This document shows, piece by piece, positions 53,347 to 61,869 of a stretch of 64,000 nucleotides of DNA. Source of the DNA: Alteriqipengyuania bathyomarina_B. Its GTDB lineage: Bacteria > Pseudomonadota > Alphaproteobacteria > Sphingomonadales > Sphingomonadaceae. Both the position numbers and the translations under genes were made by a program. The stretch is taken from contig NZ_JBCFZM010000002.1 in the NCBI RefSeq assembly GCF_038594605.1, positions 434,001-498,000 of the forward strand, read 5' to 3'. The notes under the pieces were generated by a model, which made no database searches, was not told where the DNA came from, and worked only from the letters and a program-made list of their open reading frames with translations. Each line of letters opens with the position of its first letter. The first letter of the stretch is position 1.

Positions 53347-54921
53347 CTAGCGCATCAGCCCGCCGACGAGGTTTCGCACGAAGCTGCCGACCACCGGCCC
53401 CGCCAGATCGGTCGCGATCGATCCGGCTGCCGATGTGACGCCCGAGGCCATCGGGTTGGCGCGCGATTTCTTGCCCAGCACCGTGCGTGCCGCCATCCCT
53501 GCGGCGGACCCGGCGGCGACTTTGGTCCCGCGCGAGATCGCCTTTCCCCAGATGCTCTTGCTCTTGCGAGGGCGCTTGCGGACCTCGGCCTCGCCCTTCT
53601 CCTCCACCTCCTGCGCGGTCTCGGCCGCATCGACGATTTTCTGCGCGATCACCTCGGCTGCGCTCTCGCGGTCGACTGCGTGGTCGTACTTGCCCGCAAG
53701 CGGGCTCGCGCCGAGGATCACCGCCCGCTCGCCCGCCGAGAGCGGCCCGAGGCGGCTCTGCGGCGGCTTGATGAGGGTGCGTTCGACCACCGAGGGCGCA
53801 CCATCCTCGTCCAGCGTGGAGACCAGCGCCTCGCCCGTTTTCAGCTCGGTGATCGCCTGCGCCACATCGAGTTCGGCGTTGATCCGGAACGTCTGCGCCG
53901 CCGCCTTGATCGCCTTCTGGTCGCGCGGAGTGAAAGCCCGGAGCGCGTGCTGCACGCGGTTGCCGATCTGGCCCGCGACATCGTCGGGCACGTCGATCGG
54001 GTTTTGCGTCACGAAGAATACGCCCACGCCCTTTGATCGGATCAGGCGAACCACCGTCTCGATCGTGTCCTGAAACGCCTTGGGCGTATCGTCGAACAGC
54101 AGGTGCGCCTCGTCGAAGAAGAACACGAGCCTGGGCTTCTCCGGGTCGCCCACTTCGGGCAGCGTCTCGAACAGTTCGGCGAGCAGCCAGAACAGGTAGG
54201 TCGCATAGAGATTGGGGCTGCGCATCAGCTTGTCGGCGGCGAGGATGCTGATGAACCCGCGCCCGTTTGCATCGACGCGGAACAGATCGTCCACTTCCAG
54301 CGCAGGCTCACCGAAAAAGCGATCCGCGCCTTCGCTCTCGAAGCTCAGCAGGCGGCGCTGGATGGCGCCGATCGATGCCTTGGTGATACGCCCGTAATCG
54401 CCCGCCACGGCATCGGGGTCGTCCGCCGCGAAGCCCAGCAGGCTGCGCAGGTCGGCAAAGTCGAGCAGCAGCAGGCCGTTGTCGTCGGCGTAGCGGAAGA
54501 CGATCTGCAGCACGCCTTCCTGCGTGTCGTTCAGGTCGAGCAGGCGGGCGAGGAGCAGCGGCCCCATTTCGGAGATGGTGGTGCGCACGGGGTGGCCCTG
54601 CTGCCCGAACAGGTCCCAGAAGATCACCGGGAAATCGGCATAGGCGTAGTCGTCCATGCCCAGCTCGGCGGCGCGCCCTTCCAGCTTGTCGGCATGCTTG
54701 AACTTGGGCGAGCCCGGCACCGCGAGCCCCGCGAGATCGCCCTTCACGTCGGCCACGAACACCGGCACACCTTGTGCCGAGAAACTCTCCGCCAGGCCCT
54801 GCAACGTCACCGTCTTGCCGGTGCCCGTCGCACCCGCGATCAGGCCGTGGCGATTGGCGCGGTCGAGCCTGAGCTCCTGCGCTTCGCCCGCTGCGTTGCG
54901 ACCCAGAAAAATCGCGCTCAC
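53347..54921 (-). CDS. HerA-like ATPase (DUF853)
   Basis: 524 residues from the GTG at 54921, which has GGAGG nine bases upstream and starts the family sequence V-S-A-I-F-L-G-R. Walker A is G-A-T-G-T-G-K-T-V-T, Walker B V-F-F-F-D-E-A-H-L-L-F, and the arginine/sensor region F-V-T-Q-N-P. DUF853 proteins resemble HerA/FtsK translocases but their role is not established. The C-terminus is Gly/Ala-rich (glycine-zipper-like) and may associate with membrane. Divergent from pabB. Confidence 0.92.
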   Translation of the reverse strand: MSAIFLGRNAAGEAQELRLDRANRHGLIAGATGTGKTVTLQGLAESFSAQGVPVFVADVKGDLAGLAVPGSPKFKHADKLEGRAAELGMDDYAYADFPVIFWDLFGQQGHPVRTTISEMGPLLLARLLDLNDTQEGVLQIVFRYADDNGLLLLDFADLRSLLGFAADDPDAVAGDYGRITKASIGAIQRRLLSFESEGADRFFGEPALEVDDLFRVDANGRGFISILAADKLMRSPNLYATYLFWLLAELFETLPEVGDPEKPRLVFFFDEAHLLFDDTPKAFQDTIETVVRLIRSKGVGVFFVTQNPIDVPDDVAGQIGNRVQHALRAFTPRDQKAIKAAAQTFRINAELDVAQAITELKTGEALVSTLDEDGAPSVVERTLIKPPQSRLGPLSAGERAVILGASPLAGKYDHAVDRESAAEVIAQKIVDAAETAQEVEEKGEAEVRKRPRKSKSIWGKAISRGTKVAAGSAAGMAARTVLGKKSRANPMASGVTSAAGSIATDLAGPVVGSFVRNLVGGLMR

Positions 54922-55028
54922 CCGGCATTCCTCCCCTTCGCTTCGGACTGGGGCGTGGTCTGCGCACCGTGCCCGCGATGCGTCAAGGTGGTTCCAATTC
55001 GCGAGCGCTTCGATAGAGCGGTTCTCGC

Positions 55029-56849
55029 ATGGCACAGGCGGACCCCTTCATATTGCTGGACGATGCACGCGCCCCCGCTGACGGCGGCGGGAGCGCGGGC
55101 GCACGCCTGTTCGAAGCGCCGGTCGCGATTTTTCGCGCCGTGCGGGCCGACGAGGTGGAACAGACGCTGGCGGCGGCGCAAGCGGCGCAGGCCGAACGCG
55201 GCGGCACGCTGGCCGGATATGTCGCCTACGAGGCAGGGTTGGCGCTGGAGCCGAAACTGCGTCCATTGGCAGACCGCCGCATCGGGGCTGCAGGCCCGCT
55301 GGTGTGGCTCGGCCTGTTCGAGGACGAGCGCGCGATTCCGGCGGACGAGGTCGATGCATGGCTGGCGGGTCGCACGCCGGGACCGGCGAGCCTTGGCCCC
55401 CTCGATCCCGCGATCACGCTGGGTTGCTGGCAGGAACGCTTTGCCGAATTACAGCGGGCTATCGCGGCGGGCGAGGTCTATCAGGCCAATCTCACGCTGC
55501 CGCTGACAGGCTCCTTCCGGGGCGATCCGCTGGCGCTCTATGCGCAGCTGCGGCAGGCCTCGCACGCGGGCCATGGCGGCGTGGTGTGGGATGGCAGCCA
55601 CGCGCTCGTCAGCCTCTCGCCCGAGCTGTTCTTCGAAGCATCCGAAGCCGACATAGCGACCCGCCCGATGAAGGGCACCCGCCCGCGTCATGCTGATCCG
55701 GCGCAGGACCGGGCTGCGGCAGAGGATCTGGCGGCCTCCGAAAAGGACCGCGCCGAAAACCTGATGATCGTCGACCTTATGCGCAACGATCTGGCACGTA
55801 TTGCCGAGGCCGGATCGGTCCAGGTGGAAGAGCCCTTCAAGGTCGAGAGTTTCCCGACCGTCCATCAGATGGTCAGTACCGTCCGCGCGCAGCTCGCCCC
55901 CGGCACCGGGCTGCCCGATATCCTCAAGGCGCTGTTCCCCTGCGGATCGATCACCGGCGCGCCCAAGATCCGCGCGATGGAGCTGATCGATCATCTGGAG
56001 CGCGACGCGCGCGGCCCCTATTGCGGGGCGATCGGCGCTTATGGGGCCGACGGGAGCGCAAGTTTCAACGTCGCCATCCGCACGCTGCGCCTGACCCCGA
56101 TCGAGAATGGTCAGGGCAGTGCCGTGCTCGGCGTCGGCGCCGGGATCGTCGCCGACAGCGATGCGCTGGCCGAATGGCGCGAAGCGCAGATCAAGGCCGG
56201 CTTCGCCCGCAGCAGCGCGCCCGACCGCCGCGCGCCCGCGTTCGATCTCATCGAGACCATGCGATTCGACCCCGAAGAGGGTATTCCCCTGCTCGAAGGG
56301 CATCTTGCGCGGATTTCGACCAGCGCGCACGAGCTGGGCTTCGCCTTTGACCGGCATGCCGCGCGCAACCAGATCCAGACGCTCTGCTTCGAGCTGGACG
56401 AGGGCGCCAAGGTCCGCCTGTGCTGCGCGCGTTCGGGCACCACTGCGATCGAGGTTGCGCCGCTGCCCGCCACGCCATCCGGGCCGCTCGCCTGCATCGC
56501 GCTGCCGCTGCCCGTCGATCCAGGCGACTGGCGGCTGCGACACAAGACCACCGACCGCGGCTTTTATGCCGACGCGCTCGCCGCAGCGCATGGTGCCGAA
56601 GCGCACGAAGCGCTGCTGGTGCGCGACGACGGGTTGGTCACCGAGGGCAGCTGGACAAGCGTGTTCGTGGAGCGTGACGGCACGCTGGTCACTCCGCCGC
56701 TCGCGCTCGGACTGCTGCCGGGTGTGCTGCGCGATTCGCTTATCGCCGAGGGGCGCGCGGTCGAAGGCGAGATCACACTCGACGATCTGGAAGGCGGCTT
56801 CTGGATCGGTAACGCGCTGCGCGGATTGATGCAGGCGCGCCTCCTCTGA
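55029..56849 (+). CDS. pabB: Aminodeoxychorismate synthase component I fused to 4-amino-4-deoxychorismate lyase (PabB-PabC)
   Basis: A 606-residue fusion for p-aminobenzoate (folate) synthesis. Residues to about 385 are the chorismate-utilising PabB domain: A-A-G-E-V-Y-Q-A-N-L-T, K-G-T-R-P-R, E-K-D-R-A-E-N-L-M-I-V-D-L-M-R-N-D-L and P-C-G-S-I-T-G-A-P-K. From about 395 a class IV aminotransferase-fold PabC domain follows (F-D-L-I-E-T-M...), with the PLP lysine probably in R-H-K-T-T-D-R. It converts chorismate and ammonia to p-aminobenzoate given a glutaminase partner (PabA), which is not in the window. Confidence 0.95.
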   Translation: MAQADPFILLDDARAPADGGGSAGARLFEAPVAIFRAVRADEVEQTLAAAQAAQAERGGTLAGYVAYEAGLALEPKLRPLADRRIGAAGPLVWLGLFEDERAIPADEVDAWLAGRTPGPASLGPLDPAITLGCWQERFAELQRAIAAGEVYQANLTLPLTGSFRGDPLALYAQLRQASHAGHGGVVWDGSHALVSLSPELFFEASEADIATRPMKGTRPRHADPAQDRAAAEDLAASEKDRAENLMIVDLMRNDLARIAEAGSVQVEEPFKVESFPTVHQMVSTVRAQLAPGTGLPDILKALFPCGSITGAPKIRAMELIDHLERDARGPYCGAIGAYGADGSASFNVAIRTLRLTPIENGQGSAVLGVGAGIVADSDALAEWREAQIKAGFARSSAPDRRAPAFDLIETMRFDPEEGIPLLEGHLARISTSAHELGFAFDRHAARNQIQTLCFELDEGAKVRLCCARSGTTAIEVAPLPATPSGPLACIALPLPVDPGDWRLRHKTTDRGFYADALAAAHGAEAHEALLVRDDGLVTEGSWTSVFVERDGTLVTPPLALGLLPGVLRDSLIAEGRAVEGEITLDDLEGGFWIGNALRGLMQARLL

Positions 56850-56859
56850 AAGCTTTCTT

Positions 56860-57603
56860 ATGAATATTCCGATTCTCTACGAAGACGGCGAAGCGCTGGT
56901 GATCGACAAGCCTGCGGGCCTGCCGATCGACCGGCCGCGCAAAGGTGGCGAATGCCTCGAGGATCATCTCGACGACCTGAAGCTGGGATTTCAGCGCCGT
57001 CCGCTGCCCGTCCACCGGCTCGATACCGATACCAGCGGCTGCCTGCTGCTGGCGCGCAACCCGAAGGCGCACAAGCGCTTTACCGCCGCCTTCGAAGCAA
57101 AGGCCGTGGCCAAGGTCTACCACGGCATCCTCGCCGGGATTCCCGATGAGAAGGAAGGCCGGGTCGAACTCGCCCTCACCAAGATCAGCAGCGCCGATAA
57201 AGGCTGGCGCATGATCCCCGCTAAGAAGGGCAAGCCCTCGGTCACCGAATGGCGCGTGGTGGCCGAGCATGAAGGGCGCGCACTGGTCGAATTTCGCCCC
57301 GCGACAGGCCGGACGCACCAGATCCGCGTCCACGCCGCCAGCGGCATCGGCATCGCGTTGCTCGGCGACCCGGTTTACGGATCGCGCGAAGGTGCGCCCC
57401 GAACGATGCTGCACGCCAGCGGGATCGGGGTCGCGCGCGAGGGCAAGACCGATATTGCCGCAGACAGCCCCCTGCCGAGCGACTTCGCGGCGCTGGGCTT
57501 CCCGGTCGTCGAACCCGGCCCCGACTCCGTGCCCGGCCCAGTCTCCGAGCAAAGCCCCGCCTCCGAGCACAGCCCCGTCTCCGAGCCCGGCGATGCTGCC
57601 TGA
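56860..57603 (+). CDS. RluA-family RNA pseudouridine synthase
   Basis: 247 residues. The catalytic Asp lies in H-R-L-D-T-D-T-S-G-C (near residue 54), and the RluA blocks K-P-A-G-L-P and G-R-T-H-Q-I-R-V-H are present. Without an S4 domain it resembles the short RluA/RluC-group enzymes; the target uridine in rRNA or tRNA is undetermined. The last 30 residues are a low-complexity tail made of imperfect 18-base repeats. The stop overlaps the arfB start by eleven bases. Confidence 0.92.
   Translation: MNIPILYEDGEALVIDKPAGLPIDRPRKGGECLEDHLDDLKLGFQRRPLPVHRLDTDTSGCLLLARNPKAHKRFTAAFEAKAVAKVYHGILAGIPDEKEGRVELALTKISSADKGWRMIPAKKGKPSVTEWRVVAEHEGRALVEFRPATGRTHQIRVHAASGIGIALLGDPVYGSREGAPRTMLHASGIGVAREGKTDIAADSPLPSDFAALGFPVVEPGPDSVPGPVSEQSPASEHSPVSEPGDAA
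57531..57590 (+). repeat. Imperfect tandem repeat at the 3' end of the RluA gene
   Basis: Three copies of an 18-base unit built on CTCCGAGC encode S-E-x-S-P-x repeats in the disordered C-terminal tail. Such repeats can vary in number between strains. Confidence 0.6.
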
Positions 57604-58012
57604 CGACCTGCTAGCCCGCGCGCATGCGCTGGCCGAGGAGCGGTTTGTCGCAGGCTCGGGCCCCGGCGGGCAGAACGCCAACAAGGTCGCGACCGAAGTC
57701 CAGCTGCGGGTCAATGCCTACAAGCTGCGCCTCTCGCCCTTCGCGTTCCGGCGGCTGGGCGAGGTGGCGGGCAACCGCCTGACCGATAGCGGCGACATCC
57801 TGATCGTCGCGCGCGAGCACCGCACGCAGGAAGCGAATCGGGGGCTGGCGCGCGAGAAGCTGGAGCAATTGCTGCGCGAGGCGCACCGCAGGCCGAAGAC
57901 CCGCGCGAAGACCCGGCTCAACCGCGTGGGCAAGGTGAAACGGCTCAAGACCAAGAAGGCGCGCGGCGACCTGAAGGCCAAGCGATCCAAGCCGACCCGC
58001 AGCGATTGGTAG
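57593..58012 (+). CDS. arfB: Alternative ribosome-rescue factor / peptidyl-tRNA hydrolase ArfB
   Basis: 139 residues. The catalytic G-G-Q is in G-S-G-P-G-G-Q-N-A-N-K, and the C-terminal tail is the basic, Lys/Arg-rich extension that enters the mRNA channel of stalled ribosomes. It frees peptides on non-stop ribosomes. Start at the ATG at 57593 is fixed by family length and overlaps the RluA gene. Previously known as YaeJ. Confidence 0.95.
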   Translation: MLPDDLLARAHALAEERFVAGSGPGGQNANKVATEVQLRVNAYKLRLSPFAFRRLGEVAGNRLTDSGDILIVAREHRTQEANRGLAREKLEQLLREAHRRPKTRAKTRLNRVGKVKRLKTKKARGDLKAKRSKPTRSDW

Positions 58013-58090
58013 GGCGGCCGGCGCAAAGACTGGCAGCACCACTGGCAGCTTGACTTTTCCACCGCTCGCGGCCAATAGCGCCTGCGATCG

Positions 58091-58122
58091 GGCGGTGCCG
58101 CGTGCGCCGCCTGTTGTTTTTT
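58091..58122 (+). terminator. Rho-independent terminator after arfB
   Basis: GGCGGTGC (58091-58098) and GCGCCGCC (58104-58111) pair around CGCGT and are followed by TGTTGTTTTTT. It separates arfB from rpmG. Confidence 0.85.
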
Positions 58123-58195
58123 CACCCGATGCACATCGTGAAGCCCCTTGGGCCCACCACCGATGGCCGGGCCCTTGAACTGGCAGGATTGAGTT

Positions 58196-58363
58196 ATGGC
58201 GAAGCCCGCAACCGTCAAGATCAAGCTCGTGTCGACCGCGGACACCGGCTTCTATTACGTGACGAAGAAGAATCCTCGGAACATCACCGAGAAGATGACC
58301 TTCCGCAAATACGACCCCGTCGTGCGCAAGCACGTCGAGTTCAAGGAAGCGAAGATCAAGTAA
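58196..58363 (+). CDS. rpmG: 50S ribosomal protein L33
   Basis: A 55-residue protein: M-A-K-P-A-T-V-K-I-K-L-V-S-T-A-D-T-G-F-Y-Y, then K-K-N-P-R-N and the C-terminal K-Y-D-P-V-V-R-K-H-V-x-F-K-E-A-K-I-K, all typical of bacterial L33. It lacks the zinc CxxC pairs of the C+ form, so this is the C- type. The ATG at 58196 follows AGGA eight bases away. It sits between arfB and lolA on the same strand. Confidence 0.97.
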   Translation: MAKPATVKIKLVSTADTGFYYVTKKNPRNITEKMTFRKYDPVVRKHVEFKEAKIK

Positions 58364-58454
58364 TCTTCGCCGCGTGGCCGGGGCCCTGTCCCTTGCGCTC
58401 GCGGAACCGGCTCGCTCACGCGCGGTTCACTCCGAGACCCTTACGGAGGCCGTC

Positions 58455-59120
58455 ATGACGACCATTCAATTTATCGCTCGCCGCCCGCTCGCCGGGCTTG
58501 CCAGTCTCGCTCTCATCGGCGCAACGCCGATCGCCGCGACGCTCGCGTTGCCCGCACCTGCCTATGCAGCGGCGGGATCGCTGGACAGTGCGGTTGCCGC
58601 GTTGCGCGGCATCAAGACCATGCGCGCCGATTTCACGCAGACCGACCGGTCCGGGCAGAGCGTGCGCGGCAAGATGACGCTCAAGCGGCCGGGCAAGATC
58701 CGCTTCGAATACGGGCAAGGCGTGCCGCTGCTGGTGGTATCCAACGGCAAGACGCTCACCATGGTCGATTACGAGGTCAATCAGGTCGAGCGCTGGCCGA
58801 TCAGCAATTCGCCGCTCGGCGCGCTGCTCGACCCGAATCGCGACGTGAAGAAATACGGGCGCCTGCGCCAGACCAACAACGACAACGTCCTTTCGGTCGA
58901 GGTGAAGGACCCGAACAAGCCCGAATACGGCACCATCACGCTGATCTTCGTGCGCGATGCTGGGGCTCCCGGCGGTTGGGAGCTGACCAACTGGGTCGCG
59001 CTCGACGCGCAGAACAACCGCACGACCGTGCGGCTGGAGAATCAGCGCTACGGGGTCTCGGTGAGCGACTCGACGTTCACCTACAAGGACCCGCGCCGCG
59101 CATCCCGTCGACCCCGGTAA
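58455..59120 (+). CDS. lolA: Outer-membrane lipoprotein carrier LolA-like protein
   Basis: 221 residues with a signal peptide (cleavage after A-Y-A, about residue 37). The mature protein shows the LolA pattern: L-x-x-I-K-T-M-R-A-D-F-T-Q, G-K-M-T-L-K-R-P-G-K-I-R-F-E-Y and a later L-x-N-W-V-x-L-D-A-Q. It ferries lipoproteins from the inner to the outer membrane. A very good GGAGG lies six bases before the ATG at 58455; longer upstream reading is unlikely. Confidence 0.9.
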   Translation: MTTIQFIARRPLAGLASLALIGATPIAATLALPAPAYAAAGSLDSAVAALRGIKTMRADFTQTDRSGQSVRGKMTLKRPGKIRFEYGQGVPLLVVSNGKTLTMVDYEVNQVERWPISNSPLGALLDPNRDVKKYGRLRQTNNDNVLSVEVKDPNKPEYGTITLIFVRDAGAPGGWELTNWVALDAQNNRTTVRLENQRYGVSVSDSTFTYKDPRRASRRPR

Positions 59121-59207
59121 ACCGTTCGTCGAGGGATGCCCGCTACGCGCGGTCGGTTGCAGCTTCGCGTTCATTTACACGCAATGCGGGTCCCCCTAAT
59201 CTCATTT

Positions 59208-59340
59208 TCACAAGGCCCGATGAGCCTGCGGGTTTCCCCCCTGTTGCCCCGTGGCTCCGTTTTACGAAGGCCTTGTCGCAAGCGTGACGAACGCTCGTAA
59301 GGAACCCTCGCACCACAGCCCCCGGTGCGGGGGTTTTCTT
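59208..59340 (+). ncRNA. Candidate structured small RNA
   Basis: The segment folds on paper as a rod: 59228-59237 pairs with 59301-59311 (one mismatch, one bulge), TTACGA (59262-59267) with TCGTAA (59295-59300), and small hairpins CTTG/CAAG and GCGT/ACGC lie inside. It ends in a terminator. A weak promoter (TTTACA at 59174, CTAATC at 59196) could start it near 59208. No protein frame fits. I could not match it to 6S, SRP or tmRNA motifs. Confidence 0.45.
59319..59340 (+). terminator. Rho-independent terminator of the RNA candidate
   Basis: CCCCCG (59319-59324) and CGGGGG (59328-59333) pair around a GTG loop, followed by TTTTCTT. Confidence 0.85.
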
Positions 59341-59464
59341 ATCTGTCTGGCTTCAAGCGCCAGCGCGCGCATCCGCGCGCTCGGCTATCCTCGCTGACGC
59401 TGGAGGCGCGCGGTCGCCTCTGCCGGGCGGTCCGGTCTGGTGCGATCCGGCAGGAGGGCCCGCG

Positions 59465-60922
59465 TTACTCTTCGTCCCAGCCGAATGCGGCGCGCATGAT
59501 GTGTTCGATGACGTTCTGCTCGATCACGCCGCGAACCCGCTGCGAGCCCGGGCCGGTAGCGAACAGCGCCACATCCTCCCCCCCGTGGGTTTCCGAGCCG
59601 AGCGGAACCAGCGACTGCTGCTGCGCCTGCGCGCCCGTCTCCGGCTCGCCGCGCTCGCCCTTCACCGCGCCCGGGCCGTTGGCATAGCCGAGCGTAGTGT
59701 ACGGCTGACCGTCACCCGCCAGCAGAGGTTCGTCATTGGCCGCGCCGGGGTGATCCTCGTCCCCGCTAACCGGCGGATGGACCAGCCCCAGGATCGGATT
59801 GCCCCGCTTGGGATAGCCCGCGATGGTGAAGACGTGGCTGTGATCGGCGGTCACCAGAATCAGCGTCTCGTCCGGGTCGGTGTTGTCGACCGCGTACTGG
59901 ATCGCGCGGGCGAACTCGATCGTCTCCTCCAGCGCGTACCCGGCCTTGCCCATATGGTGGCCGTGATCGATCCGGCCGCCCTCGATCATCAGGTAGTACC
60001 CTTGCGGATCGTCCGACAGGCGGCGAATCGATTCGGCGGTCATCTCGGTCAGGGTCGGCTCGCTCGTGTCGGGCGTCCGGTCGAGCTGATAGGTCATGTG
60101 GCTGGGCGAAAAGAGCCCCAGCACCGGCTTGTCGAGCGGCGCTTTGCGCATCGCCTGCGTGTCGGCCGCGAAGGTGCCGCCCGTGCGCGCGGCCCACTCA
60201 CTCGGCAGGTTTGCTGCCGGGTCCGTGCGCTCGCCCCCCGCGCCCGTGCCCAGGAACTTGCGCGAGCCGCCACCCAGCGCGAGATCGAACGGAAACGCGA
60301 CCAGTTGCTGCGCGAAATCGGTGCAGCCCAGCGCCTGCTGCGCGGGCGGCATGTCGGCATCCGATTCCCAGTTGCGATCGGGGTTGTGGCCGTAAACGGC
60401 AGCCGGAGTCGCGTGGGTCAGGCGCGCGGTGCTGACGATGCCGACGGCCTTGCCGTGCTCGAGCGCTTCTTCCGCGATCGTCTCCATCCCGTGGCCCAGC
60501 GACGCGGCGCAATCGCCGCGCGGCACGTCGGGCGCGGTGTTGATCACGCCGATGCGCGTCTTGCGACCGGTGTTGAGCGCGGACGCGGTGCCCGCGCTGT
60601 CGGCGACCTGCGCATCGGTGTTGTAGGTCTTGACCAGCGCCACATTGTCGAACTTTTCGAAACTGAGCGAATTCTCCTCGCCCGGTTGGCCCTGCTGCTG
60701 ACCTGCCAGAATGCGCGCGGCGGTGATCGTCGAAATGCCCATCCCGTCGCCCACAAACAGGATGACGTTCTTCGCCTTCCCTTCCGCCGTCTGCGGGGCG
60801 GCCTGCACCGCTGGCTCCGTACCGTAGTAATTGGTGGTCGACGTGCACGCGCCAAGCGGCAGTGCGATCAGCGCGAAAGCGGCGGCCAAGCGGCGGCGTG
60901 GGCGGGCGGAATGGCGGATCAT
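59465..60922 (-). CDS. Alkaline phosphatase (PhoA family) lipoprotein
   Basis: 485 residues from the ATG at 60922, with GGGAG six bases upstream. A lipobox L-G-A-C puts the acylated Cys at residue 26. Metal and nucleophile motifs: F-V-G-D-G-M-G (56-62), catalytic Ser109 in D-S-A-G-T-A-S, E-G-G-R-I-D-H-G-H-H, T-A-D-H-S-H and G-S-E-T-H-G-G-E-D. It releases phosphate from monoesters at the cell surface or periplasm. Pho regulation is plausible given pstS and the nucleotidase, but no clear Pho box is seen upstream. Confidence 0.95.
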   Translation of the reverse strand: MIRHSARPRRRLAAAFALIALPLGACTSTTNYYGTEPAVQAAPQTAEGKAKNVILFVGDGMGISTITAARILAGQQQGQPGEENSLSFEKFDNVALVKTYNTDAQVADSAGTASALNTGRKTRIGVINTAPDVPRGDCAASLGHGMETIAEEALEHGKAVGIVSTARLTHATPAAVYGHNPDRNWESDADMPPAQQALGCTDFAQQLVAFPFDLALGGGSRKFLGTGAGGERTDPAANLPSEWAARTGGTFAADTQAMRKAPLDKPVLGLFSPSHMTYQLDRTPDTSEPTLTEMTAESIRRLSDDPQGYYLMIEGGRIDHGHHMGKAGYALEETIEFARAIQYAVDNTDPDETLILVTADHSHVFTIAGYPKRGNPILGLVHPPVSGDEDHPGAANDEPLLAGDGQPYTTLGYANGPGAVKGERGEPETGAQAQQQSLVPLGSETHGGEDVALFATGPGSQRVRGVIEQNVIEHIMRAAFGWDEE

Positions 60923-61071
60923 GGCGGGCTCCCTCAAACGGATCGGCGAAACGAATGACCAAATCGGTGAGCCCATGCCTTTGGCGGGGGAATGAGACAA
61001 GCGCGCGACCGACCGGCCGTCGCAAATCGTGCGGCTTGCGGGGGCCGGACCCCGCGCCTAAGTCCGCGGCC

Positions 61072-61869
61072 ATGGTTTCTGTCACCACCTGGAATATCAA
61101 CTCGGTCCGCCTGCGCATGCCGCTGGTCGAGCAGTTTCTCACCAAACACACGCCCGACGTGCTGTGCCTGCAGGAGATAAAGTGCGTCGAGGAGGCTTTC
61201 CCCGCCAAGGCCTTCCGCGAACTCGGCTACGATCACATCGCGATCCACGGGCAGAAGGGGTATCACGGGGTCGCCACCGTCAGCCGTTTGCCGTTCGAGG
61301 AATTCTCCCGCCACGACTGGCAGGATAATGGCGAGGCCCGCCATATCGGCGTGCAGCTGAGCGATCCCGCGCATCAGGGCATGGTGATCGAGAATGTCTA
61401 TGTGCCCGCAGGCGGCGACGTGCCCGACCGCGAGGTCAACGCGAAGTTCGGCCAGAAGCTCGATTTTCTGGAGCGGATGACTCGCTGGGCCGACACGGTC
61501 GACCAGCCGACGCTGATCGTGGGCGATTTCAACATCGCCCCGCTCGAAAGCGATGTGTGGAGCCACAAGCAGCTGCTGAAAGTGGTCAGCCACACGCCCG
61601 TAGAGGTCGAAGCGCTGCAGCGCTTCATGGATGCGCATGGCTGGACCGATATCGGGCGCGAGCATGTGCCCGAACCCGAACGCTATTACAGCTGGTGGAG
61701 CTATCGCAATCCCAACTGGCAGACCAACGACAAGGGTCGCAGGCTGGACCACATGTGGGCCAGCCCCGAGCTGGCGAAGCAGGCGACCGGACACTCCATC
61801 CTCGAAGAAGCGCGGGGCTGGGAACGGCCGTCGGACCACGTACCGCTGACGACGGAGTTCGACCTCTGA
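61072..61869 (+). CDS. xthA: Exodeoxyribonuclease III
   Basis: A 265-residue AP endonuclease/3'-exonuclease of base excision repair. Family motifs: T-W-N-I-N-S-V-R, C-L-Q-E-I-K, G-D-F-N-I-A-P (active-site D/N) and the C-terminal S-D-H-V-P-L. The ATG at 61072 follows a short hairpin in the leader (61038-61055). Its stop overlaps the presumed ribA start, so the two are coupled. Confidence 0.96.
   Translation: MVSVTTWNINSVRLRMPLVEQFLTKHTPDVLCLQEIKCVEEAFPAKAFRELGYDHIAIHGQKGYHGVATVSRLPFEEFSRHDWQDNGEARHIGVQLSDPAHQGMVIENVYVPAGGDVPDREVNAKFGQKLDFLERMTRWADTVDQPTLIVGDFNIAPLESDVWSHKQLLKVVSHTPVEVEALQRFMDAHGWTDIGREHVPEPERYYSWWSYRNPNWQTNDKGRRLDHMWASPELAKQATGHSILEEARGWERPSDHVPLTTEFDL

Larger units (their letters stand above)
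59121..59464. other. Gap between lolA and the alkaline phosphatase
   Basis: No protein gene. The middle holds a structured RNA candidate with its own terminator. The stretch after it (59341-59464) is rich in inverted GCGCGC runs but shows no gene. Confidence 0.5.

Noticed and set aside
59208..59340. Identification of the RNA candidate as 6S, SRP or tmRNA
   Set aside because: I could not match the GGAAGCAG-type SRP loop, a tmRNA tRNA-like end or a clear 6S central bubble.
61038..61055. Hairpin before xthA as a terminator
   Set aside because: The stem lacks a following T run and lies only 17 bases before the xthA ATG.
60923..61071. Pho box upstream of the alkaline phosphatase gene
   Set aside because: Single GTCAT-like half-sites occur, but no pair with the four-base spacing was found.
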